Source of the DNA: Pseudomonas frederiksbergensis
GTDB taxonomy: Bacteria > Pseudomonadota > Gammaproteobacteria > Pseudomonadales > Pseudomonadaceae
Assembly (NCBI RefSeq): GCF_001952935.1
Contig: NZ_CP018319.1
Coordinates: forward strand, 609,501 to 673,500
Length of the DNA: 64,000 nucleotides
Direction: 5' to 3'
The notes beneath the pieces were generated by a model. The model made no database searches. It was not told the DNA's origin and was given only the letters and a program-made list of their open reading frames with translations. Positions 56,156 to 64,000 of this stretch are shown in pieces (the first letter of the stretch is position 1; each line of letters starts with the position of its first letter). A program made the position numbers and the translations under genes.

Positions 56156-58249
56156 TTAGTCCGGCGTGCCGTCAACCACACCGGCGGTGTTGTCGATCAG
56201 GCTCTTGGTCGCCGTTTGCAGGAACGCTTCGAGCTTGAGCTTCAGCTCAGCGGTACGCGGCGCATCCGGAACGATCTCGGCGTGAGGTGTGGCGCCCAGT
56301 TCGTACTGGTACATTTTCGGCGCCATTTCCTTTTCCTTCGGCAGCACCAGAATCTGATCCACCGTGATGATGGCGGTGGTCTGCTCGCTACCCGACGGCT
56401 TGATCACGCCGAAACCGGTATCGCCTTCAGGCAGGTTGAGCAAATCGCGGCCCCAGCACTGATGGCGCACTTCGCCACCAATACGGCCCATGATGGTCGG
56501 CACGATGTCGATCTGCGTGCCCACGGTATGGTCCCGCTCGCCGAATTTTTCCTGGATGCCCGGTGCGATCATCAGCATCGGTACGTTGAAGCGGCCCAGG
56601 TCCATTTCGGTGATTTGACGCTCGTTGCCAAAACCGTGGTCGCCGACGATCACAAACAGGGTTTCCTTGAAATACGGCTCCTTGCGGGCCTTTTCAAAGA
56701 ACTGGCCGAGCGCCCAGTCCGCATAACGCATGGCGGTCAAATGCTCGTTCAGGCTACCGCGATCGGTCACGGGCTCAACCGGCAATGGCGTCGGCAAGGC
56801 GTATGGCGTGTGGTTGGACAGGGTTTGCAGCAGCGCATAGAACGGCTTGCCGTTTTCCCGTGCCTTGAGCTCAGTCAGACCTCGGTCGAACATGTCCTGG
56901 TCGGACACGCCCCAGGTCGGATCGGAGAACACCGGGTTCACGAAGTCGTTGCGCCCAATGAAGTTGGTCATGCCCTGGTTGCTGAAGAAACCCGACTGGT
57001 TATCCCAGGCGAAGTCGCCGTTGTAGACGTACACGTCGTCATAGTCACGGGCACTGAGCAATTGCGGCAGGCCGGACAGCTTGTGGCTGCCTTCCGGCGT
57101 CTGCATCAGGTATTCGAAACCCGGCAGGTTCGGGAAGCAGGCCATGGTGGCGAACATACCCTGGTGGGTATGGGTGCCGTTGGAGAAGAAGCGGTCGAAC
57201 ATCAGGCCTTCCTTCGACAGTTTGTCGAGGTACGGCGTGATGTTGCCCGGTGCACCCAAGGCGCCCACCGAGTGACCGGCCATGCTTTCCATCAGGATCA
57301 CGACGACGTTCTTGATCGGCAGGGTCTTGTCGGCCGGCGGCGTGTAATCGCGACGCACGGCTGCGGTTTGGGCATCCACCAGTTTGTCGTCCGCCATCAC
57401 CAGCATGTCACGCACCACTTTCTGCGCTTCAGGCTGTGGCAGGGTGGCCTTCCAGATGTTGTCGCGATCTTCGGACATCCGGCTCTTGGCCGCGGCGACC
57501 AGCGACAAAGTACCGTTGAGGCCCAACTGGTTGGCGAAGTTCGAATCGGTGGTGTAGACGTCACCCCAACGCATTGGCGGGCCCTGGCGCAAGGTGCCAC
57601 GAGCGGCGACCACGCAGACCAGCAGGCAGACGACAAACACCGCGATGCGTGAGTACCACGGGGCGACCTTGCGCGTACCGATACTGCCGCCGCTGAAGGG
57701 GCCACGAGGCCGGGTGGCGCGGTCGGCGCCCTTGAATGCCAGGGTCAGGATCAACGTGCCCACGGCCCAGGCCAGCAGGTAGCGAACCACCGGAAAACCG
57801 TACCAGAGCATACTCATCACGGTTTTCGGGTCTTCTTTTACATATTGGAAGACCAAGCCGTTGAGGCGCTGGTGGAACTCGCGGTAGAAGTCCATCTCCA
57901 TCAGGCCGAGGAACAGGGCGATGCTCGAGGCAATGGTCAGCCAGAACCGAAAGAATCCGCGTGCGGCCATCGCCTGGGCGCTGAACAGCGCCAGCAGCAA
58001 TGGAATGCTGAGGTAGACCACCAGGCGCAGGTCGAAACGCAGACCGTTGGCGAACGCTTCGAGAAAGGTCGAAGCCGGGGTGTCGAGGATCATCTCGCGG
58101 TTGTAAACCAGCAGCGCAACGCGCAACAGGCTGAACATGACCATCATGACCAAGGCACACAGCAGCGTGTAGGCCAGATGCGATTTGACGGTCGGTTGCA
58201 GCAGGCGACTAGAAGCTCGCTGCTGACTCAGGGCGTCCGGGTTTGCCAT
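56156..58249 (-). CDS. LTA synthase-family sulfatase-fold membrane enzyme
   Basis: A 697-residue inner-membrane protein with five N-terminal TM helices (about 25-215) and a large periplasmic alkaline-phosphatase-fold domain (about 310-600). The metal and nucleophile region is VVVILMESMAG, the nucleophile Thr is expected in SNGTHTHQG, and the later metal site is GDHGFGN. In Gram-negatives such proteins typically add phosphoglycerol or phosphoethanolamine to glucans or lipids (OpgB-type). The exact substrate is unknown. Confidence 0.88.
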   Translation of the reverse strand: MANPDALSQQRASSRLLQPTVKSHLAYTLLCALVMMVMFSLLRVALLVYNREMILDTPASTFLEAFANGLRFDLRLVVYLSIPLLLALFSAQAMAARGFFRFWLTIASSIALFLGLMEMDFYREFHQRLNGLVFQYVKEDPKTVMSMLWYGFPVVRYLLAWAVGTLILTLAFKGADRATRPRGPFSGGSIGTRKVAPWYSRIAVFVVCLLVCVVAARGTLRQGPPMRWGDVYTTDSNFANQLGLNGTLSLVAAAKSRMSEDRDNIWKATLPQPEAQKVVRDMLVMADDKLVDAQTAAVRRDYTPPADKTLPIKNVVVILMESMAGHSVGALGAPGNITPYLDKLSKEGLMFDRFFSNGTHTHQGMFATMACFPNLPGFEYLMQTPEGSHKLSGLPQLLSARDYDDVYVYNGDFAWDNQSGFFSNQGMTNFIGRNDFVNPVFSDPTWGVSDQDMFDRGLTELKARENGKPFYALLQTLSNHTPYALPTPLPVEPVTDRGSLNEHLTAMRYADWALGQFFEKARKEPYFKETLFVIVGDHGFGNERQITEMDLGRFNVPMLMIAPGIQEKFGERDHTVGTQIDIVPTIMGRIGGEVRHQCWGRDLLNLPEGDTGFGVIKPSGSEQTTAIITVDQILVLPKEKEMAPKMYQYELGATPHAEIVPDAPRTAELKLKLEAFLQTATKSLIDNTAGVVDGTPD

Positions 58250-58496
58250 GTCGTTTTAGGACCCATTGGAAGTTGAAGTTTCAAAAAATACAGCGGCGCC
58301 TTGCCCTCTGTTGGCCTGTACTCGGCCCCGGGGCTTGCGCGGTGCGCAAATGTTGCACGATCAACCGCGGCATTGCCATTGATTACTGTCCGGCATGTCT
58401 GGCGCGGGCGAATTGTCTTGGAGGCGTTGTGAAAATTTCGTGCAACGTATATTCGGATACAAAATAAAGTCACCCGCTCCGAATGCCCGTTAGTTT

Positions 58497-58631
58497 GATC
58501 GTTCCCACGCTCTGCGTGGGAATGCATCCCGTGACGCTCCGCGTCACCAGTGCGCAGGACTTACGCCTTGCGTCAACAGCGGAACGCGGAGCGTCCCCGG
58601 CGGCATTCCCACGCAGAGCGTGGGAATGATC
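58497..58631. repeat. Long palindromic repeat, copy P4
   Basis: Ends GATCGTTCCCACGCTC and GCGTGGGAATGATC with about 135 bases; an inner GCGCAGGACTTACGCCTTGCG segment is absent from P1-P3. The rest of 58250-58876 has no gene I can support. Confidence 0.8.
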
Positions 58632-58831
58632 AGATGTACGCGCCAGCGTTGAGGAAACAGGGGCCCACGGAGCAGGACCGGCGAGGGCATGCCGAACCTG
58701 GACGTGGCACCGACCGAAAGGGGCAAGAGCCCTTGGTTACTTGGGACTTTTCCAAGTGACTCGCTATAAAAGCGAAGCCGCCAGCCGCCGTTACGGCAAA
58801 AACGGATATGCCCCTAAACCACCCCACCAAA

Positions 58832-58864
58832 TAGAAAACGCCCCAAACAAGTCAGGGCGTTTTA
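58832..58864. terminator. Terminator after the START-domain gene
   Basis: AAAACGCCC and GGGCGTTTTA pair across about 11 bases just beyond the stop of the minus-strand gene; it is T-rich on both strands. Confidence 0.75.
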
Positions 58865-58876
58865 TCAAAAGAGCAA

Positions 58877-59482
58877 TTATTTCTCAGCGCGTTCTTTCAG
58901 GGCTTTCAAAGTATTAAACGGCGCATCCACCACAAACTTGTTGGCAACCATCGACGGAATGCTACCGCCCGGCTCGGTATGCACCTGATAGGTCACTTCA
59001 ATCTGATCGCCCTTGGGCACAAACTTCCAGAACCCATCAATCTTGGTCACCCGCACAAAGCCTTTTTCTTCAGGAAGGTACGTCGGCACACCTTCAAGGT
59101 TGCGAGTCAGACTGCCATCGGCGCCTTCGGTGGTGGTGACATGCAACACCGAGTCACGCGCGGTAACCGGCCAAGGCGTATTGAACTGAGTGTAGGTCCA
59201 GCTCTGACCACCTTCGTGTTTGAGCAATTTCTGAGTCTTGCAGTCGTGAATCCAGGCACAGGCGCCTGGCACGTCTTCCTGCAGGGCACGCAGTTTGGCC
59301 ATGGTGGTCTTCATCAGGGTGACGCCCTGGTAAGCCTTGTAATCGGAGCCAGCCACTTCACTCAAGGAAACCTTGATGCCGTCTTCGTTCTTGGCAACTT
59401 TCCAGTCTTCTGCCTGAGCGGCCGTGGAAGCCAGTAAAACCGTCAAACCACACAGCACAGCCATACGTTGCAGCGAACCCAT
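58877..59482 (-). CDS. START-domain periplasmic protein
   Basis: A 201-residue protein. A signal peptide (about 1-24, ending TAAQA) precedes a START/SRPBCC lipid-binding fold with WKVAKNEDGIKV and a WTYTQFNTPWPVTARD strand block. It is predicted periplasmic and likely binds a hydrophobic ligand. AAGGAA precedes the ATG at 59482. Confidence 0.85.
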   Translation of the reverse strand: MGSLQRMAVLCGLTVLLASTAAQAEDWKVAKNEDGIKVSLSEVAGSDYKAYQGVTLMKTTMAKLRALQEDVPGACAWIHDCKTQKLLKHEGGQSWTYTQFNTPWPVTARDSVLHVTTTEGADGSLTRNLEGVPTYLPEEKGFVRVTKIDGFWKFVPKGDQIEVTYQVHTEPGGSIPSMVANKFVVDAPFNTLKALKERAEK

Positions 59483-59523
59483 AGTCTTATTCCTTATTGT
59501 TGAAGATCCGTTCGTTGAACACA

Positions 59524-59778
59524 TCATGCCGCCGTCATTTCCTCCCACCACCCCAGCAATTTGATCGCTTCGTCACTGCTGCTTCCGCAGACTTCGACGT
59601 CGGCTGCGAACGCCGAACACACTGCTGGACGTTCCGGTTTGCCGAAAATGCCGCACAGGTTATCGACAGAGAGTTGTACGCAACGTTCTCCCGCGGGCTT
59701 GCCATTAGGCATGCCGGGGATCGGTGAACTGATGGAAGGGGCAATGCAACAGGCGCCACAGCCTTCACGGCATTTCAT
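59524..59778 (-). CDS. YkgJ-family cysteine-cluster protein
   Basis: An 84-residue protein with a zinc or iron-sulfur cluster signature CREGCGACC near the N terminus and further cysteines (RCVQL, LCGIF, AVCSAF). It is cytoplasmic with no signal peptide. Some members are tied to assembly roles, but none can be stated here. Confidence 0.9.
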   Translation of the reverse strand: MKCREGCGACCIAPSISSPIPGMPNGKPAGERCVQLSVDNLCGIFGKPERPAVCSAFAADVEVCGSSSDEAIKLLGWWEEMTAA

Positions 59779-59940
59779 GACGACGAGCTCCTCGACGGGT
59801 GATGTGTTAAATGACGTGGCACAGAGTAACCGCTAAAACGCTTGTTTAAAATTGTCTGTACCGGGGTTTTTCGCTTTAACGAGCGTGACTGACCAGTCTC
59901 CGACAAAGCGTCTGGCCAACAGGTCACGGACGGTAAGAAA

Positions 59941-60408
59941 TTATCGCTTGAACTCGAATTCCAGGGCTGCGCCTTCGACCTCATGACGCTCTTCATTGCG
60001 CAGTTGCAACTGCATTTCGTTGCTGATCAGCCTCCCGTTGAGCTGAAACGGGCCAGCCTTGTCACTAAACATTTGCGGCAATACTGCATCGTGCCGTGGC
60101 AATTCTACCGTACCGATCGGTTTCAGCTCCTCGGCCATGTCTTCGGGCAGGCTTAAATCCAGGTCGGCCGAAGGCAGCCTGGTTTTCGCGATCTCACTGG
60201 CGGATTTCGACTTGGATGCAATCGGCGCTCGTTTTTTCGCCTTGGCCGCTTTCTTCTTGACCGGCGCGGCTTTCTTCACCTGTGCCGGTTTTTTCGAGGT
60301 GGCGCTGGCTGCCGGTTTTTCTTGAACGGAGGCCGCCAATACACCTTCGGCCTGGAAGGTCATCAGCAGGCAGATCGATAGCCATACGGCGGGGAAAATC
60401 GGCTTCAT
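59941..60408 (-). CDS. Secreted Lys/Ala-rich protein
   Basis: A 155-residue predicted periplasmic protein. The signal peptide covers about 1-24 (VLAAS), then a low-complexity Lys/Ala-rich tract (about 30-72) and a conserved C-terminal part with LPSADLDLSLPEDM. Relatives in Pseudomonas are sometimes mislabelled initiation factor 2 because of the Lys/Ala tract. I chose the ATG at 60408, which opens into the signal peptide. Confidence 0.75.
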   Translation of the reverse strand: MKPIFPAVWLSICLLMTFQAEGVLAASVQEKPAASATSKKPAQVKKAAPVKKKAAKAKKRAPIASKSKSASEIAKTRLPSADLDLSLPEDMAEELKPIGTVELPRHDAVLPQMFSDKAGPFQLNGRLISNEMQLQLRNEERHEVEGAALEFEFKR

Positions 60409-60496
60409 GGACCCAACGGGGCAAACGGCAGGAGCCATATGCTCGCCTGTTGTACGCGACATGACAAGCTCGGGCAGGAATATCCTGCCCGCCCCC

Positions 60497-61936
60497 TCAA
60501 AAGCCGCCGACCATTTCCTGACAGAGCTGGGTGGCGAGCATGCCCAGGGTCATCAATGCACGTTCGGCTTCACGGTTCCAGGGTGTGCCGCAGTTCAGCC
60601 GAATGCAGTGGTTGAACTGCTCGGTGTTACTGAAAATCAGCCCCGGCGCGATGCTGATGCCCTGCTGCAACGCACGAACGTGCAGCTCTTGCGTGTTGAC
60701 CCGCCCCGGCAGGCTGACCCACAGAATGAAGCCGCCGGTCGGCCGGGTCATCTGCGTGCCTTCCGGGAAATATTGCTGTACCGCCAACTGGAAAGCGCTG
60801 AGGTTCTTGCGGTACTCCTGACGGATGTAGCGCAAATGCCGGTCGTAACCACCATTTTCCAGATAAGCCGCGATGCCCATTTGGGTGACGCTGCAGGCCG
60901 AGTGAGTGCTGAAGGTCTGCAAACGCTGGATTTCCTGCTGGTACTTGCCGGCAATCATCCAGCCGATTCGCACGCCCGGCGACAGGGTTTTGGAGAAGCT
61001 GGAGCAATAGATAACCCGATCCAGCCGATCGTAGGCTTTAAGTGATTTGGTGCGCCCCTGCTCGAACATCAGTTCGCCGTAGATATCGTCCTCGACAATC
61101 TGGATATCGAAATCCGAGGCCAGGCGCAGCAGTTGTTTCTGCCGCTCTTCGGGCATGGTGCCGCCCAATGGATTGCTCAGACGAGTGGTCAGCACCAGTG
61201 CCTTGATCGACCACTGGTTGGCCGCCAGCTGCAAAGCTTCGAGACTCATGCCGGTGGCCGGATCGCTCGGAATCTCGATGACCTTCAGCCCCAGCAGGTC
61301 AGCCAGTTGCAGCAAACCGTAATAGGTTGGCGACTCCGCCGCGATCAAATCGCCCGGCCGGGTCAATACGCGCAGAGACATCTGCAAGGCATCAACGCAG
61401 CCGTGGGTAATCACCACTTCCGAGGGATCGACCACTACGCCGGCATCGCGCATGCGAATCGCCACTTGTCGGCGCAACGGTTCGAAACCCGGGCTGAACA
61501 TGTAGCTGAACGCCCGCGGGCTATGGAAACGGGTGACTTTGGCCAGTTGCTGATGCAGAGCGCGCACCGGCAGGTAATCAACGCTCGGTACCGCCGCGCC
61601 TAAGGGAAACACACCCTCGCGGCGGGATTCGACCAGGACTTGTTGGATGATGCTGCTGCGGGTGACCAGACCTGGACGCTCGACCCGGGCGATGTCCGGT
61701 GTCGGCGCGGTCAGGGCCGGGGTCTGGTGCACGTAGTAACCGGACTGCGGCCGGGCGCGGATCAGCCCCTGATCCTCGAGGTTGGCGTAAGCCTGCAACA
61801 CCGTCGCATGGCTGACATTGAGCTGCGAGCTCATCTTGCGCACCGATGGCACGCGCTCCCCCGGTTGATAGACGCCACGGCGGATGTCTTCGGCCAGTTG
61901 CTGAGCAATACGTTGGTAGAGCAAGAGATTGGTCAT
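60497..61936 (-). CDS. MocR-type PLP-dependent transcription regulator
   Basis: A 479-residue GntR/aminotransferase fusion. The winged-helix (about 1-75, with SVRKMSSQLNVSHATVLQAY) is joined to a fold-type I aminotransferase domain in which the PLP Lys is in CSSFSKTLSPG. Such proteins usually sense a PLP adduct rather than catalyse. The upstream 61937-62080 region holds repeated TGTACTG-type motifs. Regulated genes are not evident nearby. Confidence 0.9.
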   Translation of the reverse strand: MTNLLLYQRIAQQLAEDIRRGVYQPGERVPSVRKMSSQLNVSHATVLQAYANLEDQGLIRARPQSGYYVHQTPALTAPTPDIARVERPGLVTRSSIIQQVLVESRREGVFPLGAAVPSVDYLPVRALHQQLAKVTRFHSPRAFSYMFSPGFEPLRRQVAIRMRDAGVVVDPSEVVITHGCVDALQMSLRVLTRPGDLIAAESPTYYGLLQLADLLGLKVIEIPSDPATGMSLEALQLAANQWSIKALVLTTRLSNPLGGTMPEERQKQLLRLASDFDIQIVEDDIYGELMFEQGRTKSLKAYDRLDRVIYCSSFSKTLSPGVRIGWMIAGKYQQEIQRLQTFSTHSACSVTQMGIAAYLENGGYDRHLRYIRQEYRKNLSAFQLAVQQYFPEGTQMTRPTGGFILWVSLPGRVNTQELHVRALQQGISIAPGLIFSNTEQFNHCIRLNCGTPWNREAERALMTLGMLATQLCQEMVGGF

Positions 61937-62001
61937 GACGCAGCACTCGATTTCACGGGCATTTTATTCTTGTGTGAAACAATACCGGAACAGTTTAGAA
62001 G

Positions 62002-62065
62002 TGTACTGGGACAGTTGCCACAATAGTCGACCGTACAGTGCAGTGTCAGCAAAAACTGTACTGTT
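62002..62065. promoter_or_regulatory. Cluster of TGTACTG/CAGTACA-like motifs upstream of the MocR gene
   Basis: TGTACTG at 62002-62008, GTACAGTG at 62033-62040 and ACTGTACTGTTT at 62054-62065 form spaced repeats of the same half-site. MocR regulators often bind such direct repeats at their own promoter. Prediction only. Confidence 0.5.
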
Positions 62066-62088
62066 TTTTGGAGTTGACCGGCAGGCGT

Positions 62089-62117
62089 AAAAAAACCCGG
62101 CGCTGACGGGCAGGCCG
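62089..62117 (-). terminator. Terminator of the OmpA/DUF4398 operon
   Basis: Minus strand: AAAACCCGGC and GCCGGGTTTTTTT stem with a short loop, about 25 bases after the OmpA-type gene stop. Confidence 0.88.
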
Positions 62118-62138
62118 GGTTTTCCAGTGACGCAGCCC

Positions 62139-62951
62139 TTAACGGGCAGCGCCGAGCTGGCCTTTTTCGTCAGAGAACACAATTTCCACCCGACGGTTCT
62201 GTGCACGTCCCCGCTCGGAGGCGTTCACGTCGACTGGATATTCATCACCGTAACCTTCGACCTGAATGCGTTTATCGTCGATACCCAAATCCATCAGCAC
62301 GTCTGCCACCGATTGCGCACGGTCACGGGACAGCTTGAGATTTTCCTGCTTGCCGCCGGTGCTGTCGGCATAACCTTCGATGCGCACTACGCGCTTGGGG
62401 TTGAGCTGCAGGAACTGCACGATCTTCAACACCACGCGGTTAGCCGAGTTTTTCAACTCCGCTTCGCCCGTGTCGAACAGCACGTCGCCCAAGGTCATCA
62501 CCAGGCCGCGATCGGTCTGGGTGGTCGCCAGCGCGACAATCTGTTCTTCGAGCCATTTGCCCTGCTGTTGCACGCTGAGCAGTTTGGATTCGCGCAGGGC
62601 CAGCTGCAGACGCTGACGCTCCAGTTCAAGCTTCGCCGCACGTTCTTCGTTGAGCACCTGATTGGTGTGTTCGCGCGCGATTTCGCTATAGCGTTCACTT
62701 AGGTAAGCGTAATGCAGCACGTCCGATCCGCTGCCCCAATAGCTGGACAGACGATCGGCACGGGCTAGCGACTCACCGGCGCGAATCACTTCCTTGGGCG
62801 CGATTCGCAGCACGTTGGAATCTTCCTTGACCTTCTGGAAGTCAGTACTGGCCTGCTGCAATGCGGCCTCGCTGTGCTGACCGGCACAACCGTAGAGGCT
62901 GGCGCAGCCTGCCAGGATCAAACCGCCCAAGGCTTTGGTCTTGAGGCTCAT
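62139..62951 (-). CDS. OmpA-family lipoprotein with DUF4398 region
   Basis: A 270-residue outer-membrane lipoprotein, lipobox LYGC (Cys22). A DUF4398/coiled-coil region (about 30-140) is followed by a peptidoglycan-binding OmpA C-terminal domain (about 150-262) with GYADSTGGKQENLKLS and QNRRVEIVF. It probably links envelope to peptidoglycan. It overlaps the upstream small lipoprotein gene by four bases. Confidence 0.9.
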   Translation of the reverse strand: MSLKTKALGGLILAGCASLYGCAGQHSEAALQQASTDFQKVKEDSNVLRIAPKEVIRAGESLARADRLSSYWGSGSDVLHYAYLSERYSEIAREHTNQVLNEERAAKLELERQRLQLALRESKLLSVQQQGKWLEEQIVALATTQTDRGLVMTLGDVLFDTGEAELKNSANRVVLKIVQFLQLNPKRVVRIEGYADSTGGKQENLKLSRDRAQSVADVLMDLGIDDKRIQVEGYGDEYPVDVNASERGRAQNRRVEIVFSDEKGQLGAAR

Positions 62952-63304
62952 TGGGCATCTCCCAGTTGCTTGCGCAGGCGAGTGATGCGGGTGTTGAGCA
63001 CGTTCAACTGTTCCTCGCTCTTGAGGGTCAGAACCCGGGCTTCGGCCAGACGCGCGTCCAGCTCGGCTTGCTCGGCCCGCATGCGCGCGTTCTTGAAGGA
63101 TTGGTCGTTCATGCTGCCCTTGGCGCGGTTGAACTTGTCTTCGGCCAGTTTCATTTCCGGCACGTCGGCGGCGGTGGCGCCCACGGCCTTGGCCTGCTCT
63201 AGTGCCCGTTCGGTCAGGCGCATTTGTTCATTCGGCGCCGGATCGGCTGCACAACCCGCCAGAGCCAGAACGGCCAGGGCAGCGAAAAAAGGTCGGATAC
63301 TCAC
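62948..63304 (-). CDS. DUF4398 lipoprotein
   Basis: A 118-residue lipoprotein, lipobox LAGC (Cys18), then a DUF4398 coiled-coil domain with EQAKAVGATAADVPEMKLAED. Its stop overlaps the start of the OmpA gene (ATGA), so the two are coupled and probably act together at the outer membrane. Confidence 0.88.
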   Translation of the reverse strand: MSIRPFFAALAVLALAGCAADPAPNEQMRLTERALEQAKAVGATAADVPEMKLAEDKFNRAKGSMNDQSFKNARMRAEQAELDARLAEARVLTLKSEEQLNVLNTRITRLRKQLGDAQ

Positions 63305-63313
63305 TAAAAATCC

Positions 63314-64000
63314 CTACTGTTTTGGGGTACTGACAGGTGGTTGCTGCGGCTGTGAGAGCTGCGCCTTCCAGCGCTCGATGTTGCGTTGCAGCACGGCTTC
63401 CGTCAGTCCGGACGCGGGCAATTCTGTCATCTTTTTCGCCAGCTGTCCGCGCAACCACGGATCGTTGCAGGCGGAGTTGTGGGAAACCGCGAGGAACAGG
63501 CCGGGTTTGTCGATCGGTTGTGGACGGGCGATCAGGTCGTTGGCCAGATTAAGTGTCTGCGCAGCCGTCAAGCCCGAGTAGCGTCCGGCGAGGACAAATT
63601 CCACCTCACCCAGCAGCAATTTCTGAAAGGCCTGGGTGAGGTTAGGCGTACGTGCGAGGGTCAATTGCTGCTCGGCGAACACGCCAAATGCCGGTGTCAT
63701 ACGAGACTTTTCCGACAATGCGCCGGGATGACCGTGAAGGTCCTGCGCTTCGTTGTAGACCAGCGTCGAGTCTTTGCGGGTCCAGACCAGGTAATCGTTT
63801 TCCAGTAATGGAGGATGAATGTAATCCAGAGTGTCCAGTTCGCTGACCGTCAATGACGCATCCGCCAGCATGTCCATTCGCCCACTGCGCACTTCATCCA
63901 GAGCCTGTGCGCGTTTGCCGGCGTAAAGCAGTTCGACCTTGATCCCCAACTCCCCCGCCACTTGCTGCAACAGATCAGCACTGGCGCCGATCAGGTGCTT
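63314..64000 (-). CDS. Periplasmic solute-binding protein family 3-like (5' end outside window)
   Basis: The open frame continues past base 64000, so only the C-terminal part is seen. It resembles type 2 periplasmic binding proteins of amino-acid ABC systems: GKRAQALDEVRSGRMDMLADASLT, then KLLLGEVEFVLAGRYSGL. No ligand can be inferred. It is followed by the DUF4398 lipoprotein gene nine bases later and may share its operon. Confidence 0.78.
   Translation of the reverse strand, partial: KHLIGASADLLQQVAGELGIKVELLYAGKRAQALDEVRSGRMDMLADASLTVSELDTLDYIHPPLLENDYLVWTRKDSTLVYNEAQDLHGHPGALSEKSRMTPAFGVFAEQQLTLARTPNLTQAFQKLLLGEVEFVLAGRYSGLTAAQTLNLANDLIARPQPIDKPGLFLAVSHNSACNDPWLRGQLAKKMTELPASGLTEAVLQRNIERWKAQLSQPQQPPVSTPKQ

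Overview
The window is ordinary chromosome from a fluorescent-group Pseudomonas (P. fluorescens lineage or close relative). The evidence is a GC-rich, densely coded sequence, gene families typical of the genus (SagS/OspR-type regulators, NAGGN synthesis, MnmC, RdgC, an RbdA-like protein, several c-di-GMP proteins), and intergenic doublets of the REP type with cores like GCGAGCAGGCTCGCTCCCAC. I see no phage, integrase, transposase, plasmid functions or CRISPR. Gene order resembles several blocks I recall from P. aeruginosa PAO1 (sagS-ospR-gpx-msrB-htpX-tpm; a GntR/ABC/prc block; rdgC; a bolA-rbdA block; the NAGGN trio). That comparison is from memory, not from a search.

Layout. 1-5.4 kb: a 5'-truncated HD-GYP protein, a free-methionine-sulfoxide reductase and a DUF815 ATPase, then the hybrid kinase SagS. 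5.4-9.5 kb: an oxidative and protein-stress block (ospR-gpx, msrB, alaA, htpX). 9.7-11.3 kb: thiopurine methyltransferase and a DODA-type dioxygenase. 11.3-17.7 kb: a GntR/UTRA regulator divergent from a six-gene operon with an ABC importer, a cytoplasmic alkaline-phosphatase-superfamily enzyme and a HAD phosphatase. This looks like uptake and cleavage of an organophosphorus compound. Candidate GntR operators lie in the shared intergenic region. 17.8-23 kb: quinone reductase, the Prc protease and an EAL-CBS-GGDEF protein.

23-29 kb: a compact HTH/unknown/Sel1 operon, a DUF1232 membrane protein with two perfect inverted DnaA boxes just upstream, an FKBP lipoprotein, and a two-gene operon of an anchored di-heme cytochrome and a catalase-like haem protein. 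29.2-29.9 kb: a tandemly duplicated tRNA-Val/tRNA-Asp unit. 30-32.5 kb: rdgC, a BASS transporter, and a guanidinium exporter gene preceded by a clear guanidine-II (mini-ykkC) riboswitch. 32.5-43 kb: a haem-oxygenase-like (TenA/PqqC) protein, an RbdA-like GGDEF-EAL protein, ABC exporter, DsbA-like protein, TrhO, BolA, a DUF2059 protein, FumC and an EamA permease.

43-56 kb: a DUF6316 protein, thiolase, polyphosphate:AMP phosphotransferase, MnmC, the NAGGN osmolyte trio, YheU, a divergent CsrA/Rsm paralogue, YnfA, an SDR and a tiny DUF3309 membrane protein. 56-64 kb: an LtaS-like sulfatase-fold membrane enzyme, a START-domain protein, a YkgJ Cys-cluster protein, a Lys/Ala-rich secreted protein, a MocR regulator, an OmpA/DUF4398 lipoprotein pair and the 3' part of a periplasmic solute-binding protein.

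Most of the window is core housekeeping and regulation. The parts most worth follow-up are the organophosphorus uptake operon with its operators, the cytochrome/catalase-like pair, the guanidine-II riboswitch, the DnaA-box pair, the HTH/Sel1 operon, and the OspR-type operator inside the gpx promoter.
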